Made by a program: the position numbers and the translations under genes. Below are positions 19,636 through 27,097 of a stretch of 64,000 bases of DNA, in pieces. Source of the stretch: Phycisphaerales bacterium (lineage in GTDB: Bacteria; Planctomycetota; Phycisphaerae; Phycisphaerales; UBA1924). Numbering within the stretch: position 1 is the stretch's first letter; each line of letters begins with the position of its first letter. The notes beneath the pieces are model-generated. The model was not told where the DNA came from and searched no databases. It saw only the letters and a program-made list of their open reading frames with translations. The stretch spans positions 1-64,000 of the forward strand of contig JADLFW010000017.1 of the NCBI GenBank assembly GCA_020849615.1, read 5' to 3'.

Positions 19636-21141
19636 ATGCAGACCTCTCTGTCCAACCGCCGACTCGCCGCCGCCCTGCTGACCTCCGCCGCCGCGTTCCT
19701 TGCCTCGTGCGCCAGCGACCCCGGCACCCCCCAGCGCCGTCCCGGGCCCGTCGTTACCGCCAACGTCCCCGTCACGCTCGACGGCAACATCGAGGAGTGG
19801 CCCTCAGAGGCCGCCCTGCTGGCCGATGATCGCTATATCTACTTCCGCGTCAGCGTCGAGGACAGCCAGTGGACCCTCCAGTCCGCGCCCGAGACGCTGG
19901 CGATGCTGATCGATGTGGATGGGAGCACAGCGACCGGGCACCACGGGGAGTTCCCCGCCGATGCCCTCGGCGTTGATGTGGAGATCCAGTTCTCGCCGAT
20001 CGGGCCCGATGGCCACCGCCAGAACGGCGTCGCGGTCTTCGCGCTCGACAGCCAGGGCAACCGCACCCCGATCTCCAACGAGATCGCCCAGGTCGCGTTC
20101 CTTCCTACCTACGCCTCGACGTGGTATGAGGGCCGGATCTCCCGGCACCTCACGCTGCCCGTCGGCGGCGCGCACACCCCCACCACCGCCGGGCCCATGT
20201 CCGGCATGGCCGTCCTGCTCGGCGATGAAGGCCAGATCGAAGGGTGGTCGGACGCCTCGAGCCTCATGGCCCCGGCCGCCGCGACCCCGACGGCCATCGC
20301 CGCGGTAACGGGTCCGGACCTCCCGACCCGGCCCATCGGCGCGCTTCGCCTCATGACATGGAACGTGCTCAAGAACGGGCCCGCGCAGAACCCCGAGCCC
20401 TACGCGCGGGTCATCGAGACCCTCAACCCCGATGTGATCCTCTTCCAGGAATGGGATGAGGGCGACGAGACCGCGATCGATGGCTGGTTCACGGCCGTCA
20501 TCCGCACACCGGCGCCGTGGAAGGCCGTCAAGGGCCACGCCGGGGTGCTCATCGTCTCCCGCCACCCGATCACGCCGATCGACCTGGGCCGCCTCGAGAC
20601 CCTCAGCGCCGAGGGCCGGCCCTCGCAGATCCGCTACATCGCCGCGACCGTCAACTCCCCCATCGGCGATGTCGCCGTCGCCAGCACGCACCTCAAGTGC
20701 TGCGGCTCCAAGGACAGCCCGGAGGACCGCCAGCGCATGGACCAGGCCCGGGCCATCAACCGGGCCATGATGGCGGCATCCCCCACCCCGCCCGCGCTGC
20801 GCTTCATCGCCGGCGACATGAACCTGGTCGGCTCCCGCCCGCCCCTGGATCTCCTCCGCGCCGGGCTCGATGCCGACGGTTCGGACCTCTCCGTCGCCGA
20901 CCCCTTCGTCCTGGGAGACCGCTCCCAGTACACCTGGGCGGACTACAAGACCACCTTCACGCCGGGCCGGCTCGATTACGTGCTGTACAGCGACTCGACC
21001 GCGCAGGTCTACCAGTCGTTCGTGCTCGACACGCAGCGACTCGCCGAGGAGACGCTGGCCCGCGCCGGGCTGAACCGAACCGACACCGATGTCAGCGACC
21101 ACAAGCCGATCGTTTTCGATGTGATGCCGATCGCGCGGTAA
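19636..21141 (+). CDS. Lipoprotein with endonuclease/exonuclease/phosphatase domain
   Basis: 501-aa protein with a lipoprotein signal (lipobox LASC, Cys near residue 25). The N-terminal half (about 40-210) resembles carbohydrate-binding domains: VTLDGNIEEWPSEAALLADDRYIYF is typical of the CBM9-like/DOMON fold seen in planctomycete secreted proteins. The C-terminal half is an EEP-family hydrolase with LMTWNVLKNG, VILFQEWD, AVASTHLK, FIAGDMNLV (catalytic Asp/Asn) and DHKPIVFDV (catalytic His). EEP enzymes cut phosphodiester bonds in nucleic acids or phospholipids. A surface location suggests scavenging of extracellular DNA or phosphate, which is inference. ATG start; no obvious ribosome-binding site. 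Confidence 0.85.
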   Translation: MQTSLSNRRLAAALLTSAAAFLASCASDPGTPQRRPGPVVTANVPVTLDGNIEEWPSEAALLADDRYIYFRVSVEDSQWTLQSAPETLAMLIDVDGSTATGHHGEFPADALGVDVEIQFSPIGPDGHRQNGVAVFALDSQGNRTPISNEIAQVAFLPTYASTWYEGRISRHLTLPVGGAHTPTTAGPMSGMAVLLGDEGQIEGWSDASSLMAPAAATPTAIAAVTGPDLPTRPIGALRLMTWNVLKNGPAQNPEPYARVIETLNPDVILFQEWDEGDETAIDGWFTAVIRTPAPWKAVKGHAGVLIVSRHPITPIDLGRLETLSAEGRPSQIRYIAATVNSPIGDVAVASTHLKCCGSKDSPEDRQRMDQARAINRAMMAASPTPPALRFIAGDMNLVGSRPPLDLLRAGLDADGSDLSVADPFVLGDRSQYTWADYKTTFTPGRLDYVLYSDSTAQVYQSFVLDTQRLAEETLARAGLNRTDTDVSDHKPIVFDVMPIAR

Positions 21142-21159
21142 GCACAGCCGGGCCCGGCC

Positions 21160-21180
21160 CGACGGCCTACGCGGCCGTCG
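21160..21180. terminator. Hairpin between two convergent genes
   Basis: Eight-base-pair stem (CGACGGCC / GGCCGTCG) with a 5-base loop. It covers the stop codon of the minus-strand anchored protein gene and lies 19 bp past the stop of the EEP lipoprotein gene. Its position between convergent genes suits a two-way terminator, but neither side has a T-tract. Confidence 0.4.
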
Positions 21181-21886
21181 TCCGACGGACTCGCAGGCCG
21201 CAGGCCAGCGGGCCGGCGACAAGGATGAGCAGACCCGAAGGCGCCGGAATGGCCCGTACCAACACCGACTGGTACACCGCGCCACCTTGCGACAGGTTCA
21301 GCACCCAGACGTCACCGGTGCCCATGCCGTACCAACTCCCTCCCGGCGCAACAGCCGCAATGGCCTCGTCATACCACGCCTGGGATTGGGGCGGGAAGGG
21401 ATCGCCGGGGAACAACGCATCCTCGAACCGCCACAACACCAGTTGCAGCGCGAATGCGGATTCCACGCGCCCGGCGCTCGCGTCGTAGTCGTAGTTGTCC
21501 AGTGTTCCATCCCAAAACCGCGTGAAGAGGTACGCGGTCGCGTCGGCCAGCGGATGTGAAACGTGCCCCGGGAACTCGGTGACCACCGTCTTGCTCATGA
21601 CCCAGTCGTACGAGTCTCCAAAGATGAGGTCATCGTTGGACACACAGAAGTTCTGAAACACGCCCCCGCCGATATTCACTTCTGGCGGTTGCGCGATTAC
21701 CAACTCCGGACGCGAAAAGGTGGTCGCCGCGAACTCTCCTCCATAGCCGGTGCCGATTGTCGAGGTATACCGGTCCGGGTCAATGGACAGCGAAATTACC
21801 TCCGCCGATCCGGCCACGCCCGCGCCCAGCACAAGTCCCACGGCGATAACCGCCCTAGACATCCGCAATGCTGCACTGCTCTTCAT
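21167..21886 (-). CDS. Exported protein with PEP-CTERM-type anchor
   Basis: 239-aa secreted protein. The signal peptide runs to about residue 28. The body has FCVSNDDLIFGDSYDW, AYLFTRFWDGTL and ESAFALQLVLWRFED, a pattern (Cys near the N-side, then an ALQ...W segment) shared by many PEP-CTERM proteins that carry a thioester-like domain. The end is IPAPSGLLILVAGP followed by RVRR, a sorting tail. The ATG at 21884-21886 was chosen because AGGGGG lies just upstream; the longer frame from 21907 is less likely. It faces the EEP gene convergently. Function unknown beyond probable surface display. Confidence 0.7.
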   Translation of the reverse strand: MKSSAALRMSRAVIAVGLVLGAGVAGSAEVISLSIDPDRYTSTIGTGYGGEFAATTFSRPELVIAQPPEVNIGGGVFQNFCVSNDDLIFGDSYDWVMSKTVVTEFPGHVSHPLADATAYLFTRFWDGTLDNYDYDASAGRVESAFALQLVLWRFEDALFPGDPFPPQSQAWYDEAIAAVAPGGSWYGMGTGDVWVLNLSQGGAVYQSVLVRAIPAPSGLLILVAGPLACGLRVRRTTAA

Positions 21887-22170
21887 GGGTCGCCCCCTAT
21901 TGCTCATGCGCCTCGCCGGCCGGGCTCACCCCCATCTGTGGTGCCCAGGGACCGCGGCTTGGTACGCGAGTGCCTGACCCGGCCGCAACACATCTGAAAC
22001 TACGGTCAGCGCCGATGTGAGACTACAAGCAATATACCCTTATTATCGCGTTGCACGCGTGCCAGTTCCCAATCTCGCCTCAAGGCCACAACGATCGCTC
22101 GGCTAATCGACGCCAGCCGAATCACCACGCGGCCCTCGCCTGCCCGGAACGACGGATCGCTGGCCGTGAC
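21887..22170. other. Intergenic region with an A+T-rich island
   Basis: 284 bp between two minus-strand genes. Around 22029-22048 the composition changes sharply to A+T (reads TATATT and TAATAA on the minus strand), which would suit a -10 region for the anchored protein gene. No good -35 hexamer is present at normal spacing. No RNA gene or repeat recognised. Confidence 0.4.
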
Positions 22171-22947
22171 CTACGCCTCGTGGGCGGCCGGCTCCGCATC
22201 GATCGCCGCTACACCGCCCGCGCTGTCGCCGTTGCCCAGCTTCAGGACCCCATCCTCGCTGTCCTGCAGCACGCCCAGCTCACGCAGGGCCGCCAGCGCC
22301 GCCATCTGCTCGGCCTTCTTCTTGGACTGGCCCCAGTTGGCCGCGAAACGCCGCCCGGCGAGCTCGACGCACACCTTGAAGCACTTGGCGTGGTCCGGGC
22401 CTTTCTCATCCAGCACGCGGTACATCGGCGTCTGGCCCAGGTTCTGCTGGGCGTGCTGCTGCAGCACCGACTTGAAGTTGTGCTGGTGGCCGCTCATCGC
22501 GGCCTGGTCGATCAGCGGGTCCAGGAAGGGCAGCAGGAAGCTCTTCACCTTCTCGTACCCTGCATCGAGATACACCGCGGCCACCACCGACTCCAGCGCC
22601 GCCGCCGCCAGCGAGGCGGGCCGGTCGCCGTTCACCTGCATGCCCCGCCCCAGGATCAGCTGGTTGGCCAGCCCCAGTTCCTGCGCGATCAGCGCGCACG
22701 TCTGCCGCGAGACCGCCAGAGACTTGATCTTGGTCATCTCGCCCTCGAGCAGGTCGGGGTAGCGCGCAAAGATGCGCTCGCACACGATCAGCCCGAGGAT
22801 GGAGTCCCCCAGGAACTCCAGCCGCTCGTTGGAGGCCAGGCGCGACTCCACCACCGACGCGTGCGTCAGCGCCAGTTCCAGGATCGCCGGGTCTGCAAAA
22901 CGGTGCCCGATCTGCGTCTCGATCAACTCACGGGTCTGCTCGTCCAT
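22171..22947 (-). CDS. rnc: Ribonuclease III
   Basis: 258-aa double-strand-specific endoribonuclease that processes rRNA and structured mRNAs. The RNase III signature NERLEFLGDSILG (metal-binding Glu and Asp) is near residues 40-52, and the second acidic site AAALESVVAAVYLD near 115. A C-terminal double-stranded RNA-binding domain spans about 155-230 (NFKSVLQQHAQQ ... SKKKAEQMAA). The ATG at 22945-22947 follows GAGG by 7 bases; the longer open frame from 23073 lacks support. A short acidic Ala-rich tail follows the RNA-binding domain. Length is slightly above the usual 220-230 aa because of this tail. Confidence 0.95.
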   Translation of the reverse strand: MDEQTRELIETQIGHRFADPAILELALTHASVVESRLASNERLEFLGDSILGLIVCERIFARYPDLLEGEMTKIKSLAVSRQTCALIAQELGLANQLILGRGMQVNGDRPASLAAAALESVVAAVYLDAGYEKVKSFLLPFLDPLIDQAAMSGHQHNFKSVLQQHAQQNLGQTPMYRVLDEKGPDHAKCFKVCVELAGRRFAANWGQSKKKAEQMAALAALRELGVLQDSEDGVLKLGNGDSAGGVAAIDAEPAAHEA

Positions 22948-23575
22948 CGCGCGTCCTCGATCCGGAGCCCGGGCCCGGCCGCGCGGGCCGGACGCGATAC
23001 TCCGATCCTGGGGTCCCGCACGGCGAGAACACACGCCGGGCCGGGCCCTCCCCACACAACACGCGATTCGCACGAGCGCTCGTCGGTCGTCGAAACCCCA
23101 CTCTCAACGGCCGGCGAGCGAGCGCGCCGAATCGCTTCCTCTACTTCGTCAACCTATCACCGCCGCCCCCACGATTCCATTCATTTACCCCCTGACACTT
23201 CCCGAATCGCCCATAACGGGGCAAGCACCCCCTGCTCCCATTCTCGCATCCAGGTCCCAGAGCCGCGCCGCAACCCTCCCGCGCCCGTTCGCGGACGCGT
23301 TGGATGCTCGGCCCGGCAGCATGAGAATCAGCCCGCCTCCGGGCCAGCAATCCGCGGACCTTTCGACCGCGCCGCCCGTCACCGCCCGCAACCGCCTCCA
23401 TCTTTCTCCGACCGACGCATGCCCCACAGCACGTGCGGGCCGACCCGGCCCGGTCGGCAATTGACGCCCACATTCACGCCCCCCGCCGCGACCGCCGAAT
23501 CACGGGGCAATCCCGTCCGGGCCGCGTGAGCCGCGTCCCGGGCGGCCCGTCTGTCCCGCTCACGCGAGGTGTCCC
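22948..23575. other. Long intergenic gap, no gene recognised
   Basis: 628 bp between divergent genes rnc and the GspE N-domain gene, unusually long for this window. Open frames on both strands have no homology that I recognise and no ribosome-binding sites. The centre (about 23145-23240) is C-rich with some A+T. It must contain promoters for both neighbours, and a structured RNA cannot be excluded, but I see no core motif of SRP RNA, tmRNA or RNase P RNA. Confidence 0.5.
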
Positions 23576-24058
23576 ATGCACGTCCGGCTCGGCGATCTGC
23601 TGGTCCAGTTCGGTGTCCTCACCGCCGATCAGCGCGACCTCGTGCTCGAAGAGCAGCGCCTCGTCGGGCTCCCCTTCGGCGTGCTCGCCGAGAACATGTT
23701 CGGTGTCTCGCGATCCGACATCGAACGGGCCTGGGGCGAGCAGCACGCCATGCTGGCCCGGCAGATCGACCCCCTCGCCGTGCAGGTCGATGCCCACGTC
23801 CTGAACTTCATCGAGCGACGCCAGGCCTGGCAGTTCCGCGCCCTGCCCCTGCGCTTCGACGGCGATGACCTCATCGTCTGCTCCACCCGCGACCATCTCG
23901 TCCGGGCCCTGAAGTTCACGGGCTGGCGCATCGGACACCCCTGCGTCTTCGTCCTGGCCGACCCCCACGCCCTCGGCGAGGCCCTCGTCAAGTACTACCC
24001 GATCGACGGGATGACCGCCGAGTCCATCCGCGGCCCGCTCACCCTGCGCCGGGCCTGA
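23576..24058 (+). CDS. Stand-alone GspE/PilB N-terminal domain protein
   Basis: 160-aa protein matching only the N-terminal domain (GspEN/MshEN type) of type II secretion and type IV pilus ATPases: RLGDLLVQFGVLTADQRDLVLEEQ at the start, then a second half with LPLRFDGDDLIVCSTRD and a C-terminal ALGEALVKYY. The ATPase part is absent. MshEN domains can bind cyclic di-GMP, but the consensus residues are not clearly recognisable here. ATG start with GAGG at good spacing. The gene sits 34 bp upstream of aroC, and gspE itself is 3 kb away on the other strand. It may be an adaptor for the secretion ATPase or a regulatory module; this is inference. Confidence 0.7.
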   Translation: MHVRLGDLLVQFGVLTADQRDLVLEEQRLVGLPFGVLAENMFGVSRSDIERAWGEQHAMLARQIDPLAVQVDAHVLNFIERRQAWQFRALPLRFDGDDLIVCSTRDHLVRALKFTGWRIGHPCVFVLADPHALGEALVKYYPIDGMTAESIRGPLTLRRA

Positions 24059-24092
24059 CGGCGGAGGGTCCGGCCGACCGATATCGTTGGTC

Positions 24093-25286
24093 ATGCCACA
24101 GCTCGACTACCAGACCGCGGGTGAGTCCCACGGGCCCGCGCTCATCATCACCATCACGGGCCTGCCGGCGGGCCTGGACCTCGATGTCCCCTTCATCAAC
24201 CGGGAACTGGCCCGTCGCCAGGGCGGCTACGGCCGCGGCGGCCGCCAGAACATCGAGGAGGACACGGTGGAGTTCCTGACGGGCGTGCGCCGCGGCCGCT
24301 CCATCGGCTCCCCCCTGACCATGAGAATCGCCAACCGCGATTCGCGGCTCGATGACCTCGAGAAGACCCCGCCTGTCTACCGCCCCCGCCCGGGCCACGC
24401 CGACCTCGCGGGCAGCGTGAAGTGGCTCACGACCGATTGCCGCGAAACGCTCGAACGGGCCAGCGCCCGCGAAACAGCCTCGCGGGTCGCCGCCGGCGCG
24501 GTGGCCCGGTGCCTCCTGCGCCAGTTCGGCATCGAGGCCTTCGGATTCGTCCGCTCGATCCTGGATGCCGCGACGGAAGTGCAGGTCACCGAGGACAACT
24601 GGCGCACGCTCCTGCCCATCCGCGATGCCAGCGACACCTACTGCCCCGACCCCGCCATCACCGAGCGCCAGCGAGCGATCATCCGCCAGGCCAAGATCGA
24701 CAAGGACACCGTCGGCGGCCTGGTGGAAACCCACATCTTCGGCTGCCCGATCGGGCTGGGCTCGAGCATGGACTGGACGACCCGCCTCGACGCCCTCATC
24801 GCGTACGGCGTCATGGGCATCCAGGCGTTCAAGGCCGTCGAGATCGGCCTGGGCAAGGACTGCGCGGGCCGGACGGGCTCTCAGGTGCACGACCCCATCC
24901 GCTATGACCCGGCCCGCAAGGACCGCCCGTCGCTGGGCTTCGTGCGCGACAGCAACAACGCCGGCGGCACCGAGGGCGGCATGACCAACGGCCAGCCTGT
25001 CGTCGTCCGCGGCACGATGAAGCCCATCTCGACGCTGCTCCGCGGCATGCCAAGCGTGGACCTGAACACCAAGGAAGCCCAGACCTCGACCTACGAGCGG
25101 TCGGATGTGTGCGCGGTCTCCGCTGCCGGCGTCGTCATGGAGAACGTCGTCAGCTTCGAGATCGCCCGGGCTTTCTGCGACAAGTTCGCGGGCGATTCGA
25201 TGCACGAAGTCCGGGCCAACTACGACAACTACATGCGACTGGCCCGGCTGCTGCCGCTGGAGCCGCCGACGATGACGATCGCGTAG
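24093..25286 (+). CDS. aroC: Chorismate synthase
   Basis: 397-aa FMN-dependent enzyme converting 5-enolpyruvylshikimate 3-phosphate to chorismate, the last step of the shikimate pathway. Family motifs include TAGESHGPALIITITGLPAG at the N-terminus, GRGGRQNIEEDTVEFLTGVR, RPGHADLAGSVK, ERASARETASRVAAGAVA and FVRDSNNAGGTEGGMTNGQP near the C-terminus. The ATG at 24093 gives the canonical N-terminus; a TTG two codons upstream is also in frame. The length is a little over E. coli AroC (361 aa) and typical of the longer group. It is an isolated shikimate gene, 34 bp after the GspE N-domain gene. Confidence 0.96.
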   Translation: MPQLDYQTAGESHGPALIITITGLPAGLDLDVPFINRELARRQGGYGRGGRQNIEEDTVEFLTGVRRGRSIGSPLTMRIANRDSRLDDLEKTPPVYRPRPGHADLAGSVKWLTTDCRETLERASARETASRVAAGAVARCLLRQFGIEAFGFVRSILDAATEVQVTEDNWRTLLPIRDASDTYCPDPAITERQRAIIRQAKIDKDTVGGLVETHIFGCPIGLGSSMDWTTRLDALIAYGVMGIQAFKAVEIGLGKDCAGRTGSQVHDPIRYDPARKDRPSLGFVRDSNNAGGTEGGMTNGQPVVVRGTMKPISTLLRGMPSVDLNTKEAQTSTYERSDVCAVSAAGVVMENVVSFEIARAFCDKFAGDSMHEVRANYDNYMRLARLLPLEPPTMTIA

Positions 25287-25510
25287 TGGGGCGCCCCCCC
25301 CGGACAGGGCATGCCCAAGTTCGCGCGACCTTGCGTATCACCGAACCGCAGCGACCGGCCTGTCGTATCGGGGAGCGGCCGAGGCCCGCCGCCACCGAGC
25401 GGCCGGGCCCGGGAGGATGCGGACGGGCGCCGCGAGCGAGTCGCCCGGACATCCGGTGCAGCCCCGAAAGCCGACTGATCGGAGCGCAAGTCCATCGCGG
25501 AGGCGATGCC

Positions 25511-25753
25511 ATGGTGTGCTTCAACGACTGGGATGATGAACTGCTGCTGCGGATAAGCATCGACCCGGGCATCTTCGGCGGCCGACCCACGATCCGAGAC
25601 ACGAGGCTGCCCGTGGATGCCGTGGTGCGGCGGCTGCTGGCCGGTGCCGATCCCGAGCGGCTGCTGCGGCTGCATCCGGCGCTGACGCGGGATGACCTGG
25701 CCGCGTGCCTGTTGTGCGCCAGGGTCATGCGTCTGCCGGGCAGCGGCGCCTAG
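25511..25753 (+). CDS. DUF433 protein, antitoxin-like
   Basis: 80-aa DUF433 protein with the conserved core ISIDPGIFGGRPTIRDTRLPV and the helix LTRDDLAACLLCARV. DUF433 proteins are winged-helix-like and often pair with PIN-like (DUF5615) toxins as antitoxins. No toxin gene is next to this one, so the partner is missing or the protein acts alone. ATG with GGAGG about 9 bases upstream. Its stop codon overlaps the stop of the convergent MFS gene in the shared tetranucleotide CTAG (25750-25753). Confidence 0.75.
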   Translation: MVCFNDWDDELLLRISIDPGIFGGRPTIRDTRLPVDAVVRRLLAGADPERLLRLHPALTRDDLAACLLCARVMRLPGSGA

Positions 25754-27039
25754 GCCTGCACATCCTCTTCCCCGTGCGGCTCCGGGATCACCAGCGCCAC
25801 TACGAATCCCGCCACGAAGAGGAAACCGACGTAATACAGGGCCCGCAGCTCTCCGCCCGCGCTGGTCGCGATTGCGCCCCCGGCGAACGTGCCGGCGGCG
25901 GCGACCAGCCGGCCGACGTTGTAGGTGAAGCCCGCGCCCAGCGTGCGGACGAGCGTGGGGAACAGCGGCGGGATGTAGAGCGGGAAGAGCCCGAAGAGGC
26001 CCAGCGCGAAGAAGGCGACGAGGCTGAACTTCCAGTACACGCTCCCCAGCGACAGCGGTTGCGAGAACGCGATCAGGAAGCTCGCGAGGGAGGCGGCCAT
26101 CAGGAACGCAAAGGCGCGTCGGTACCCGATGAACTTGGCGAGGTAGGTGGCGAAGTAGTTGGCGATGATGTTGACCAGCAGGTACACGATGGTGACGTTC
26201 GAGACCAAGTGGTTGACCTGCCTGGCATCCCAGGCCTTCACCTCCGGCATGGCCCGGATGATGGGCGGGCCGAAGTACAGGAAAGCCCACACCGTCGTCA
26301 GCGCGATCGACGTCAGGGCCATCATCAGCAGTGTGGTGCGCCGCAGGGCCCGGGAGAACAGCGCGGAGACCGGCGGGTGGACCTGGCCCCGGGCCGCCTC
26401 CTTCCAGTGCTCAGGCTCGGGGACGGCGTAGCGGATCCAGACCGTCAAAAGGGCCGGCAGCACCCCCACCAGGAACACCCACCGGGGGTCGCCCAGCGCT
26501 GGCATGTTCAGCCCGACCGCCGCGGCGGCGAAGGCCTTGACGGTCAGCGAGGCGCAGATGCAGCCGATCATGTAGCCGCTCTGCAGGGTGGCGCTCGCCC
26601 AGGCCCGGTGGCGGCGGTGCAGGATCTCGCTGACCAGCGCCGAGCCCGCGGCCCACTCCCCGCCGATGCCCAGCGCGGCGATGAACCGGAAGATGAGCAG
26701 GTGCCACCATGCGCCGGCGAAGGCCGAGAGCCCCGTGAACACGGCGTAGGTGAGGACGGTCAGCGTGAGCGTCCTGGACCGCCCGATGCGGTCGCCCAGG
26801 CGTCCGAAGACGGCGCCGCCGACGGCCCAGCCGACCAGGAACACGGCCTGGATAAGGGCCGCCTTGCCGATGACCTCCTTCTGCTCGACCGGCCCGGCGG
26901 AATGCCGCTCGAGAAGCTGCCGCACCAGCGGGCCGCTGACCAGCAGGTACAGGTAGCCATCCAGCCCGTCGAAGGCCCAGCCCAGCCAGGCGGCGATCAG
27001 GGCCTTCCACTGCGTCCTGTTGATTCGCTCCTCGCTCAC
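25750..27039 (-). CDS. MFS transporter
   Basis: 429-aa integral membrane transporter with about 12 predicted helices. The major facilitator loop signature GRLGDRIGRSRTLTL follows helix 2, preceded by the Asp-bearing first helix WLGWAFDGLDGYLY, which resembles the aromatic acid:H+ symporter/sugar porter groups. The segment FRFIAALGIGGEWAAGSALVSE is typical of helix 4-5 in that group. Substrate cannot be told from sequence; sialate, aromatic acid or dicarboxylate transport are all known among relatives. GTG start at 27039. Convergent with the DUF433 gene, sharing CTAG as stop codons, and followed upstream by gspE on the same strand. Confidence 0.85.
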   Translation of the reverse strand: MSEERINRTQWKALIAAWLGWAFDGLDGYLYLLVSGPLVRQLLERHSAGPVEQKEVIGKAALIQAVFLVGWAVGGAVFGRLGDRIGRSRTLTLTVLTYAVFTGLSAFAGAWWHLLIFRFIAALGIGGEWAAGSALVSEILHRRHRAWASATLQSGYMIGCICASLTVKAFAAAAVGLNMPALGDPRWVFLVGVLPALLTVWIRYAVPEPEHWKEAARGQVHPPVSALFSRALRRTTLLMMALTSIALTTVWAFLYFGPPIIRAMPEVKAWDARQVNHLVSNVTIVYLLVNIIANYFATYLAKFIGYRRAFAFLMAASLASFLIAFSQPLSLGSVYWKFSLVAFFALGLFGLFPLYIPPLFPTLVRTLGAGFTYNVGRLVAAAGTFAGGAIATSAGGELRALYYVGFLFVAGFVVALVIPEPHGEEDVQA

Positions 27040-27097
27040 GCGCGGGCCAGATTAGCAACCCGCCGCACCCCGCGCAAGGCCCCGCTCCGTCACTTCC

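Noticed and set aside
22020..22060. Sigma-54 promoter (TGGCAC on the minus strand) for the anchored protein gene.
   Set aside because: TGGCAC is present, but the second element (TTGCA) is not found at the required spacing.
25511..25753. Complete toxin-antitoxin module.
   Set aside because: Only the DUF433 antitoxin-like gene is present; the downstream neighbour is a convergent MFS transporter and no PIN-like toxin is encoded nearby.
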